A stretch of DNA of 37,097 bases, taken from assembly GCA_947461805.1 (NCBI GenBank), contig CANHMJ010000002.1, positions 1-37,097 of the forward strand. Reading direction: 5' to 3'. Within the stretch, counting starts at the first letter, position 1. Each line of letters opens with the position of its first letter. Origin of the DNA: Burkholderiaceae bacterium. GTDB taxonomy: Bacteria > Pseudomonadota > Gammaproteobacteria > Burkholderiales > Burkholderiaceae. Below are positions 1 through 7,835 of this stretch, one piece after another. Both the position numbers and the translations under genes were made by a program. The notes beneath the pieces were generated by a model. The model saw only the letters and a list, made by a program, of their open reading frames with translations. It was not told the DNA's origin and made no database searches.

Positions 1-84
1 AAAATCAAGCAAAACAGGCTTATCAGATTGGAGAACATCTTGCTCGAATGAAGCGTCACTGACGTATTTAATGCCGGCACCCAT
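1..84 (-). CDS. trxA: Thioredoxin TrxA, N-terminal fragment (runs off left edge)
   Basis: Reading leftward from an ATG at 84 gives 28 residues, beginning MGAGIKYVSDASFEQDV and ending PVLLDF, with the frame open at base 1. This matches the first strand and helix of thioredoxin just before the WCGPC active site, which lies outside the window. The protein is the general cytoplasmic dithiol reductant. A Shine-Dalgarno (AAGGAA on the minus strand) sits upstream of the ATG. It is divergent from addB, so the 97-bp gap at 85-181 should hold both promoters; I could not pick out clear hexamers there. Identification rests on 28 residues, but the pattern is typical of the family. Confidence 0.82.
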   Translation of the reverse strand, partial: MGAGIKYVSDASFEQDVLQSDKPVLLDF

Positions 85-181
85 GAAAAATTCCTTATTT
101 ATTAGTATGTCGAAGCTTATATTAGCAATAAGCCAGCTTTCCTGCCTAAAACAACAGATTACCGCATAAATCCAATCGCCC

Positions 182-3100
182 ATGAAAACCCCCGCTGCCT
201 TTCCGAGCATCTCTTTGCGTGATACGCCAGGATATGGGCGGCCGCAGGCGTGGTCGGTTCGTCCTGATCGGAATGCGCTAGAAACCCTCTCTGGCGGTAT
301 ATGGAATGTGGCCAAGCAAACAGGTCAGCGACCCCTGGTTGTCTTGAGTACGGCTGGACCATTAATGGCCTTGCGCAGTAGTTTGGAGCGCCATCGCCCC
401 GCAGAAATCAACCCCCAGATTGCCTTTTTGCCGGAGGTAATGAGTCTGCAGGATTGGCTGGGATCTGCCCCGCAAAGCTGGGTATTTCCAAAAGCCCAAA
501 CACCCCTAGAGCGTTGGTTAGCGGTGCATGCCGCACTTCAAGCGCACCCCAAACTGCGTGTCTGGTTTAAGGCGGAGAGTGAGGCAGGAGCATGGGGTTT
601 AGCTCAGGCCATTATTGCCGCCTGCGACACCTTATCGAGCACTGTGTTGTCCCAGTTATCCCTGTCGCCACTTGCGCTCGATCCCCAAGAGGGCGCGTCA
701 TCGGCTGATGCATGGTTGTCCTCATTAGAGCAATTGCTGGATAACGCGATCGAACAGGCTTATCCAGCACTAGCCCGCAAGGTGGTCGACCGAGAGGCAG
801 AGGTATTGCTGCTCTTTTGGCGTTACCTCAGCGATGCAGGTAACCCGATTGTGCGTAAGCACCTTGCACTCGCAGCATACTTACGGACTGCAAAAGAGGC
901 GCAGCATGCAAGGCCTTTTATTTGGGTTCAAACCGCCGATGGCCTCGCAAGTGATCGCGCTGTGATGCAGCGCTTTATGGACGAGTACGCAGTTCATGCT
1001 CCAGTAATTGATATTGGTCTGAACTGGAGCGATGTTGGCTTGTGGCCCGAAGCATTATCGGCGGTAGAGGGTGAAGCAAGCCAAGCAAAACAAGACGCGA
1101 TTCACAATGCCAAAACCGCGTATCGAGGTCAGTGGCGCTTGCTCTCGGCCAATCGATTTGAAGAGTTGGCATGGATGGCTGCCAAAAGCGTTGAGCAGCA
1201 CATCATCGCTGGCAAGAAAAACATCGCACTCGTTGCTCAAGACCGTTTAGCGGCCCGCCGAACCCGCGCACTCTTGGCGCGTTTTGGTCGAGCGCTCGCG
1301 ATTCGGGATGAAACGGGCTGGAAGTTATCGACGACGCGCGCTGCAGCAGCCCTGCACAGTTGGCTCTCCCTGATCCGCGCGCCCAAAGAGGGTCCTAGTG
1401 CTGCCGATCTATTGGAGTTTTTACAAAACCCGTTTGTCGATATATCAGCCATCTTAGGAAAAGATCCCCAAGACTGCAACGGCTTGATTGCCGAACTGGA
1501 AGATCGCCTGATCGCCAGCCAAGCCCATTCAGGATGGGAATCGTTCTACATTGCAATGGAAGGGGTGCGCTACGGCAACGTATTTCGTCAAGCGCCCGCC
1601 AATCCCTTGCTATTAGAGTTGCTTCAGCGCGTGCGTGGCCGCGCGGTTCAGTGGCGCAGTAAAAATGTGGATGTAAGGCAGGCCTACCAGCAGTTACAAG
1701 GCGACATCGCAGCATTTGGTATGGCAACGACCTTGGCTGCAGACTCTGCTGGCAAGCAATTGCTGGATGTACTTTTGACCTTAGAGATGCCATTGCAGAC
1801 AAGTGCGACGAAGCCAATCCAGCTGCGACTCAGCGAATGGATCAGCCTTTTAAGCTCGGCAATCGAAGAGGCTTCCTATCAAGAGGACAGTAAGCAGGCG
1901 CAGGCCAATCTCAGTATCTTGCCCTTAAGTTCTACGCGCTTGCGAGAATTCGATGCCGTGATTGTGGTTGGCTGCGATGAAAATCTGTTGCCGGCATTTT
2001 CTGAGCCGCCCTTGTTTTTTTCAGAAGCGCTCAATCGACTGCTGCACGGATCGACGATTGAAAATGAATTCAAACAACAAGCGCGCGATCTCTCGCAGCT
2101 CTTAGTGAGTTGCCCCGCAGTGGATTTGCTCTGGCAAAGTAAAAGCAGTAATGGTGAGCCCATTCGTGCTGCTGCATGGATTCAGCGTTTGCAAATGGCC
2201 TTGCCAGATTGGAAGCGAGATGACCAGGATACCTCCACTGGAGGCGTAAAACGCGTGGGCTATAGCGAGCGCATGGACGGCGCCAGCGCGACGCCCAATG
2301 CGGCATTACCTTTGCCTTTATCCATGAGCCCCAGTGCATATCGCACCTTACGTGACTGCCCTTATCGTTACTATGTCCGCAGTTTGCTTGGCTTGCGCAA
2401 GCAACATGGCTTTGATGACGGCGTCGACGCATCCCTAGCTGGGCAAACCATTCATTCGGTATTGCATCAATTTTTCCGGGCACTCAAAACCGAAGAGCAA
2501 ACCAATTTGGCTGCGATTGCCTATGGTAGTCCTGCGCGACGTGCGTGGATGGTGCAGCATTTAAACCAGACGTCTGAGCGGATTTTTGCCAGGTTGATTG
2601 AGGGCGACGAGCGCGTGCTGGGTGTACTGCGCGATTGGCAAAAACAAATTCCGAGCTTTATTGAGTGGGAATTGCAACGCGAGGCCGAAGGCTGGCATTA
2701 CCTTGATGGCGAAATTCAGGTTGGCTTTGATTTGTCGTTCACAACCGAGGACGGAGACCTGCGGATGATGCGCATCGAAGGGTATGTGGATCGCATCGAT
2801 ACCCATATTGATTCGGCAAGCGCAGCAGTGCTCGACTATAAGCACCAGACAGTAAAAAAAGTGCGCGATCGTGCCGCTGGCGTTTTAGATGATCCGCAGT
2901 TGTTAATCTATGCACGCGCAGTGACGGATGCCGACTCCAATGTGCCGATGCAAGGGCGATCGGTTACGGAAGCGGGGTGGGTTGCGCTGAAAACCGAATT
3001 AAAAAATGGCCATGGCAGCGCAGAGCGTTCGGTTGCCGTTGCCGACCTAGCCGATACGGCCAAGCAATCCATCGCACAAATGACCGAGGATGTGGAGCTA

Positions 3101-3193
3101 TTGTGGGCGCGTAAAACCATCAATGCATTTGCACCCGATAGTGTGTGCCGTTATTGTGAGTCGCGCGGTATTTGCAGAAAGGGGATGTGGTGA
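182..3193 (+). CDS. addB: AddB-like PD-(D/E)XK nuclease / inactive helicase subunit
   Basis: Predicted second subunit of a two-protein double-strand-break resection enzyme (AddAB/RexAB class, the beta/gammaproteobacterial 'probable DNA repair protein' group). It has 1003 aa and no Walker A in the N-terminal half, as expected for the degenerate helicase-like AddB. The C-terminal nuclease is clear: D870 in a GYVDRID stretch, then D885-Y-K887. The nuclease is bracketed by an iron-sulfur staple: one cysteine in RDCPYRYY at about residue 724, then C989, C992 and C998 (C-x2-C-x5-C), the same spacing as I recall for Bacillus AddB. The start ATG follows a 97-bp gap divergent from trxA. The stop overlaps the addA start by three bases, so the two are co-translated. 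Codon use looks native. Confidence 0.88.
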   Translation: MKTPAAFPSISLRDTPGYGRPQAWSVRPDRNALETLSGGIWNVAKQTGQRPLVVLSTAGPLMALRSSLERHRPAEINPQIAFLPEVMSLQDWLGSAPQSWVFPKAQTPLERWLAVHAALQAHPKLRVWFKAESEAGAWGLAQAIIAACDTLSSTVLSQLSLSPLALDPQEGASSADAWLSSLEQLLDNAIEQAYPALARKVVDREAEVLLLFWRYLSDAGNPIVRKHLALAAYLRTAKEAQHARPFIWVQTADGLASDRAVMQRFMDEYAVHAPVIDIGLNWSDVGLWPEALSAVEGEASQAKQDAIHNAKTAYRGQWRLLSANRFEELAWMAAKSVEQHIIAGKKNIALVAQDRLAARRTRALLARFGRALAIRDETGWKLSTTRAAAALHSWLSLIRAPKEGPSAADLLEFLQNPFVDISAILGKDPQDCNGLIAELEDRLIASQAHSGWESFYIAMEGVRYGNVFRQAPANPLLLELLQRVRGRAVQWRSKNVDVRQAYQQLQGDIAAFGMATTLAADSAGKQLLDVLLTLEMPLQTSATKPIQLRLSEWISLLSSAIEEASYQEDSKQAQANLSILPLSSTRLREFDAVIVVGCDENLLPAFSEPPLFFSEALNRLLHGSTIENEFKQQARDLSQLLVSCPAVDLLWQSKSSNGEPIRAAAWIQRLQMALPDWKRDDQDTSTGGVKRVGYSERMDGASATPNAALPLPLSMSPSAYRTLRDCPYRYYVRSLLGLRKQHGFDDGVDASLAGQTIHSVLHQFFRALKTEEQTNLAAIAYGSPARRAWMVQHLNQTSERIFARLIEGDERVLGVLRDWQKQIPSFIEWELQREAEGWHYLDGEIQVGFDLSFTTEDGDLRMMRIEGYVDRIDTHIDSASAAVLDYKHQTVKKVRDRAAGVLDDPQLLIYARAVTDADSNVPMQGRSVTEAGWVALKTELKNGHGSAERSVAVADLADTAKQSIAQMTEDVELLWARKTINAFAPDSVCRYCESRGICRKGMW

Positions 3194-6100
3194 CCCGAGC
3201 GCAATCCAATCAGCAACGCGCGTGCGATCCAGCGCGCTCAGTGATGGTGTCCGCTTGCGCCGGTAGCGGCAAGACCTGGCTGCTAGTGGCGCGTCTGGTA
3301 CGCATCTTATTGGCCGGAGCCAAGCCCCATGAAATTCTGGCATTAACGTTTACGCGCAAGGCTGCCCAAGAGATGCGCGAGCGCTTGTATGGTCTCTTGG
3401 AGCAATTTGCCCGATGCGATGAGGCAACATTACTTGCTGCCCTGCTTGAGCGTGGCCTGAATGACACCGAGGCGCAAGCCGCCGTACCCCAAGCCCGTGC
3501 CTTATATGAAACCGTGCTAGCCAGCCCACAAGCCATTGTGATTGATACCTTCCATGGCTGGTTTGGCAAGCTCTTGGGCGCTGCCCCGGTATCGATTGGC
3601 ATTCAGCCAGGATTTAGTTTGCGCGAAGATAGTAAGCGCCTACAGGAGGAATGTTTAGCCGATTGGTGGAGTCAAGTACCCGAGGAGCTTAAGTCCCATT
3701 ACGAAACCCTATTACAACAGCTCGGTGCTCATGAAACCCTGCAATTTTTAACAGGCAGCTACAGTGCATTTAAGCAACGGGGTGCGTGGACTTTTTTTGA
3801 GGCGCACTGCGCCGAGCGGGGCACTACTCCCATTAAGGAGCTGCAAGGGATGCTGACGCAGGTTAGTGCGCCCGATGCCGTCTTGCGCTTGTGGAACACC
3901 CCGAATGCCCTTGCCGATTTAGAGCTCCTGATGCGTTGCTTTGCCAATAGTACGCAAACCGAAAAAAATTACTGTGCAGTAATTGAAAAAGCGATTGAAG
4001 CCAAAAAAGCCGGATTGGATATTACGCAACTCAACGAGTTAATCGCAGCGCTTGAAGCGATTTTCTTAACGAAAGATAAAACGCCGCGCACCGCCAATTC
4101 CAAAGTATCCGCGGATCTAAAAAAATGGCTGAACAAAACCGATCAGGGCATCAGCGAATCCAGTTACATTGCCTGCAAAGAGGCCTGGGCAGAAGCATTT
4201 TTAGCCAATGTTCAGCGTGAGCGCGAAGCATCTGCTCTAAAACTGAATACCGCCTGGTTTGCCATGAGCGCAGCGATGCTTGCCCATGTGCAGACCAGCA
4301 AAGAGGCGATGCGCGTGCGTGATTTTGATGACTTGGAGATTGGAGTAAGTCAGCTCATGGCGGATTCGAGCCATGCGGCTTACCTCCAGGCTCGGCTCGA
4401 TTCACGCTACCAGCATATCTTGATTGATGAGTTTCAGGATACCAACCCATTGCAGTGGCAGATCTTACGGTCGTGGTTGGAGGGCTATGGCGCTGACGTG
4501 AGCAAGCCGAGTATTTTTATTGTGGGCGATCCAAAGCAATCAATTTACCGTTTTCGGCGCGCCGACCCACGTCTTTTTAACACTGCAAAAGAATTTTTGC
4601 AGGGCGAGCTGGGCGCGGATTTAATTGAGCTCGACGTGACTCGGCGTAATGCGCCAAACATTAATGATGCCGTTAATCGTACCTTTACCAGCGCACTCTT
4701 GCCAGAAAGCTACCCCTATACGCTGCAAACTACGGCATGGACAGCACCACACTCGCTGGATGCAAGAGCAAATGCAGTCAATCAAGGTGAAGCCTATTTA
4801 CTCCCTTTAATTCCTCTGGTAGAACACGAGACGCATGAGCGATCGGGCAATGCCTTTGCAGGCCCATTGCCGGATTCGAGTGAGACGGGCAGTGTCGTGC
4901 AGCGCTATTGTGAGGGCCAGCGTATCGCCCAAATTATTCGCGAGGTGATGCAAACGCGTCGTGTGCTGGAGTCGGTGGATGGGGAGCAAGTTTGGCGCGA
5001 TCCGCGGCCAAGCGATTTCTTACTTTTAGTTAAGCGCCGCAAGTATTTACCGCAGTACGAGCGCGCCATGCGTGAAGCCGAACTTGCTTTTGAAAGTTCA
5101 CGCCTTGGGGGCTTATTAAATACCCTGGAGATTGATGATCTGATTGCACTCTTAACCGTACTCGTTACTCCACGCCATGATTTGCCATTGGCGCAGGTGT
5201 TGCGTAGCCCTCTTTTTGGAGCAAATGAAGATCAAATGCAGTCGCTGGCAATTTCGCTTGCAAGTGAGGGCTACCGATCTTGGTGGGACGCCTTGCAGGC
5301 TAGCCCCGATCCAGTATTACTGAAAGCAGGACGATACCTCGAGCACTGGCGTATTTTAGGGGAGCACTTACCGGTACATGACTTACTCGATCAAATTTAT
5401 GCCGAAAATGATGTACGCATGCGCTATGCGATTGCCTCCGATGATTTACTGAGGCCGCAGGTTTTGGCCAACATCGATGCCTTTTTAGAGCTCGCCCTCA
5501 ATCACGATGGTGGGCGCTATCCGAGTTTAGGTCGCTTTATTGCGGAGATGAAGGCCATGCGCCAGGGCGATGATGATGAAACTCCAGATGAAGGAGAAAT
5601 GGATCTGGATGGCGAGACCGCAGAAACCATTGAACTTGAGGATGCCAGCGCACTCTCCGACGCCGATCGCAATAAACGCGTACGCATGATGACCGTGCAT
5701 GGCGCTAAAGGATTGGAAGCGCCATTTGTGATTTTGCTGGATACCAACCACACCACTGGTATGAATCAGCACCGCGGCATCTTGTTAGATTGGCCCCCCA
5801 ATGAAGTTGCCCCGATTCATTTATCCGCTTATACCAAGGACACCATTACCAGTCCCCGCACGCAGATTCAGGAAGAAGAGCAGCGCATTGCCCGCAATGA
5901 AAACTGGAATGCACTTTATGTGGCCATGACCCGTGCCAAGCAAGGGCTTTGGATCAGTGGCGTAGCGACATCCTCCGCTAAAGAAGGTGGCCTTAATGTT
6001 GATTCCTGGTATCACCGCATTCAATCGGCTGAGCTATCGGATTATGTTGTATCAAAGGAAGTAGCTGCCGCCCCAGATGATGCAAGATCTACCTCCCAAA

Positions 6101-6762
6101 GCCAAGGCGAAGGTCAAAGCGATTCAGGCATGCCATTTTCGATCGATGACTTCGTACTCGACTGGGATTTGGCGCAATCCAGTCATGCCTTGCAACAAGC
6201 GAACATTGAAAGCGGCACTGCAAGTATTAATACTGCAGTTAATTCAACAGAGCCCGAGATTGACCCCCGTATTTTGGAAGACGGTGTGTATTTTCATGCG
6301 CTCTTGGAGTGCTGCACATTACAAAGTGGCGGTACTGCCGCTGATTTGCCGAGTCTGACTCATACTATGAATTGGTTCGGGATTGATGAGGCAAGGGCTA
6401 CGCTAGCTCTGTCGCGGGCTAAAACGGTCTTACAAACGGATACCTTGAAGCCCTACTTGCTGGATGGTAACTGGATTCAGGCGTGGAATGAAATTGATGT
6501 ACTCATTTCCGCTGATGTAACGCAAGAAGCAGGTGAAAACAGTAAAACCATTCATACACGGTTTGATCGTTTAGTTGAGTTTGCGGATCGCTTGGTGATT
6601 TTGGATTACAAACTCAGCCTACCCAAGGAAGGCGATCACAAATCCGCCCTGTATCAAAAGCAGTTGCAGCAGTACGCGACTGGACTGCAAGGCCTCCGAA
6701 ACGATAAACCCATTGCAGCTTATTTGGTTTCAGCGGAGGGAGAGCTGCTGCAATTGGTTTGA
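3190..6762 (+). CDS. addA: AddA-like UvrD/Rep-family helicase-nuclease
   Basis: Motor subunit of the AddAB-type end-resection complex, a superfamily 1A 3'-5' helicase with a C-terminal nuclease. I place the start at GTG 3190, which overlaps the addB stop (GTGA) and follows AAAGGGG at 3178-3184; a TTG at 3172 is an alternative. Visible motifs, numbered from GTG: Walker A GSGKT 25-29, the Ia-like FTRKAAQEM, Walker B DEFQD 413-417, motif III GDPKQSIYRFRR, motif V TVHGAKGLE and motif VI YVAMTRAK. The C-terminal PD-(D/E)XK site has D1126 and D1139-Y-K1141. Length is about 1190 aa, normal for AddA. The end is convergent with the exonuclease gene 10 bp away, with no terminator visible between them. 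Confidence 0.92.
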   Translation: MTRAQSNQQRACDPARSVMVSACAGSGKTWLLVARLVRILLAGAKPHEILALTFTRKAAQEMRERLYGLLEQFARCDEATLLAALLERGLNDTEAQAAVPQARALYETVLASPQAIVIDTFHGWFGKLLGAAPVSIGIQPGFSLREDSKRLQEECLADWWSQVPEELKSHYETLLQQLGAHETLQFLTGSYSAFKQRGAWTFFEAHCAERGTTPIKELQGMLTQVSAPDAVLRLWNTPNALADLELLMRCFANSTQTEKNYCAVIEKAIEAKKAGLDITQLNELIAALEAIFLTKDKTPRTANSKVSADLKKWLNKTDQGISESSYIACKEAWAEAFLANVQREREASALKLNTAWFAMSAAMLAHVQTSKEAMRVRDFDDLEIGVSQLMADSSHAAYLQARLDSRYQHILIDEFQDTNPLQWQILRSWLEGYGADVSKPSIFIVGDPKQSIYRFRRADPRLFNTAKEFLQGELGADLIELDVTRRNAPNINDAVNRTFTSALLPESYPYTLQTTAWTAPHSLDARANAVNQGEAYLLPLIPLVEHETHERSGNAFAGPLPDSSETGSVVQRYCEGQRIAQIIREVMQTRRVLESVDGEQVWRDPRPSDFLLLVKRRKYLPQYERAMREAELAFESSRLGGLLNTLEIDDLIALLTVLVTPRHDLPLAQVLRSPLFGANEDQMQSLAISLASEGYRSWWDALQASPDPVLLKAGRYLEHWRILGEHLPVHDLLDQIYAENDVRMRYAIASDDLLRPQVLANIDAFLELALNHDGGRYPSLGRFIAEMKAMRQGDDDETPDEGEMDLDGETAETIELEDASALSDADRNKRVRMMTVHGAKGLEAPFVILLDTNHTTGMNQHRGILLDWPPNEVAPIHLSAYTKDTITSPRTQIQEEEQRIARNENWNALYVAMTRAKQGLWISGVATSSAKEGGLNVDSWYHRIQSAELSDYVVSKEVAAAPDDARSTSQSQGEGQSDSGMPFSIDDFVLDWDLAQSSHALQQANIESGTASINTAVNSTEPEIDPRILEDGVYFHALLECCTLQSGGTAADLPSLTHTMNWFGIDEARATLALSRAKTVLQTDTLKPYLLDGNWIQAWNEIDVLISADVTQEAGENSKTIHTRFDRLVEFADRLVILDYKLSLPKEGDHKSALYQKQLQQYATGLQGLRNDKPIAAYLVSAEGELLQLV

Positions 6763-6772
6763 GCCTACTCTA

Positions 6773-7432
6773 CTAGCCAGCCTCGAGGGCTTTGCGTAAG
6801 TAGGGATCAATATCGCCTTGGCCGAGTAACCATCGTTTGTAGTCGGCAGGTACCTCTGCGATTGCAACCCCTTTGTGTTTTCCAAAGGGCATGACGCTGG
6901 GGGATCGTGCGTTTTCTGAGGCAAGCCAAAGTGCTTCAATGCTGGTAATGGAGCGGGCTTGGCATATGTGCTGCAGGACGACGGCGCAGATCCCGACATC
7001 GGCTAGTGCGCTATGGGCATTTTTTAGCATGTCCTTTGCATTCTTGCGATCGAGAAAATACAGCAGGGCGCTTTGATTGTGGCTATCGAGATCAGGCCAA
7101 ATCGATCGGGCCAAGGCTAAGGTACAGATGCGCTTGATATCGGGATTACCAATGGCTTGCCAATCAAAATCGACGTTGTGACCAATCATGTATTGCGTAT
7201 CCGCTGGCAATGCAAAGGAAGCGCTCGGTGGGCAATCGATCAGCTCTTCATCCAAGATGTGGTGTGTTGCTAAAGCTCCCAAGCTAATCGGCTTGCCTGG
7301 GTTATAGCGTTGTACCCAAGGATTGCAGGTCGCAAATGGGCTTAAGGTGCTGAGCTCAAGCCATGCCGCCTCAATAATGACGGGATTATTTTTATCGGTT
7401 GCTTCGGTATCAAAAATGATGGTGATGGGCAT
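6773..7432 (-). CDS. DnaQ-fold DEDDh 3'-5' exonuclease with ExoX-like C-terminal domain
   Basis: Predicted single-strand 3'-5' DNA exonuclease. Start ATG 7432 is preferred over an in-frame TTG at 7438 because the first beta-strand begins right after it. Catalytic pieces of the DEDDh class are present: D8-T-E10 (ExoI), GHNVDFD near 84-90 (ExoII), and H140 with D145 in HSALADVG (ExoIII). The C-terminal ~45 residues contain PFGKHKG and a DYKRWLL segment, resembling the small domain found at the end of exonuclease X-like proteins. It is about 219 aa, complete, and convergent to addA. Its substrate in vivo cannot be told from sequence. ExoX-type or a general repair exonuclease are both possible. 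Confidence 0.85.
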   Translation of the reverse strand: MPITIIFDTEATDKNNPVIIEAAWLELSTLSPFATCNPWVQRYNPGKPISLGALATHHILDEELIDCPPSASFALPADTQYMIGHNVDFDWQAIGNPDIKRICTLALARSIWPDLDSHNQSALLYFLDRKNAKDMLKNAHSALADVGICAVVLQHICQARSITSIEALWLASENARSPSVMPFGKHKGVAIAEVPADYKRWLLGQGDIDPYLRKALEAG

Positions 7433-7633
7433 GGGCAATTGCCTGATGTGGTGTTTAGTGTGGATTCAGGTTAGCGACAAGGCTATTGATTTGATTTTAA
7501 GGTAATTGGAGTCGCATTTCATGAGCCACCCAGTGCATACCTTCAGTTATAAGGCGATTTACCGTTTAAGCGCCTATGAACCTAGGTTTTGGCATGGAAA
7601 ATTTGATTAAGCAGCTCATCCGCTTGCTCAAAA

Positions 7634-7655
7634 AAAGACCGCCGAGGCGGTCTTT
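7634..7655 (-). terminator. Intrinsic terminator, leftward orientation
   Basis: The sequence aaagaccgcc / ggcggtcttt forms a 10-bp perfect stem with a very short loop (effectively 4 nt). On the minus strand it is followed by a run of seven T (plus strand a-run 7630-7636). It therefore ends transcripts coming from the right, and the only candidate is the 18-codon ORF immediately upstream, whose stop codon overlaps the stem base. Confidence 0.85.
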
Positions 7656-7711
7656 CAAACTTCAGGAGACAACTGTAATGCTGTAAAAGCGGTGTCGGCA
7701 TGTGCAATCAT
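7655..7711 (-). CDS. 18-codon small ORF / possible leader peptide
   Basis: ATG at 7711 is preceded by a strong Shine-Dalgarno (GAGGAGG on the minus strand, 5-nt spacing) and reads MIAHADTAFTALQLSPEV before a TGA at the base of the terminator stem. The start codon also lies in a small hairpin (gcatg 7698-7702 pairing with catgc 7709-7713). The strong SD with an immediate terminator suggests a genuinely translated micro-ORF: a leader/attenuator peptide, a small-protein gene, or the remnant 5' end of a lost gene. I do not recognise the peptide. The alternative is a small RNA with a fortuitous ORF. Confidence 0.4.
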   Translation of the reverse strand: MIAHADTAFTALQLSPEV

Positions 7712-7766
7712 GCGACCTCCTCATTGTCCATGAATCCGGCCGTTAAAACAGAGGGAAAACCCCAAG

Positions 7767-7801
7767 ATTATTAATAATAATTATGCATAATTTCGTATAA
7801 A
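7767..7801 (+). promoter_or_regulatory. Double palindrome and probable promoter of the MFS gene
   Basis: Two perfect palindromes abut: attattaataat (7767-7778) and aattatgcataatt (7779-7792). A TATAAA-like -10 follows at 7796-7801, about 35 bp before the ATG at 7836, which has a GGAG ribosome site. The palindromes cover where the -35 would be, a normal place for a repressor operator. The first palindrome recurs exactly at 10528-10539 beside the MarR-like regulator gene, and a relative of the second (aattatgctaat) lies nearby. Regulation by that regulator is inference. Confidence 0.4.
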
Positions 7802-7835
7802 ATCAACCCACCTTAACCAAAGTGGAGTTTGATAT

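Larger units (their letters stand above)
7433..7835. other. 403-bp intergenic region between the exonuclease and MFS genes
   Basis: No long gene fits here. Proximal to the exonuclease (7433-7630) I see nothing recognisable apart from presumed promoter sequence. The middle holds an intrinsic terminator (7634-7655) fused to an 18-codon ORF on the minus strand (7655-7711). The right end (7767-7801) is very AT-rich, carries two back-to-back palindromes, and contains the probable promoter of the MFS gene. Each element is listed separately. Confidence 0.6.

Noticed and set aside
1395..1817. 140-residue minus-strand open frame inside addB
   Set aside because: Antisense shadow of a well-supported gene, with no family features; the same applies to the other opposite-strand frames inside addA, the ABC exporter and ppc.
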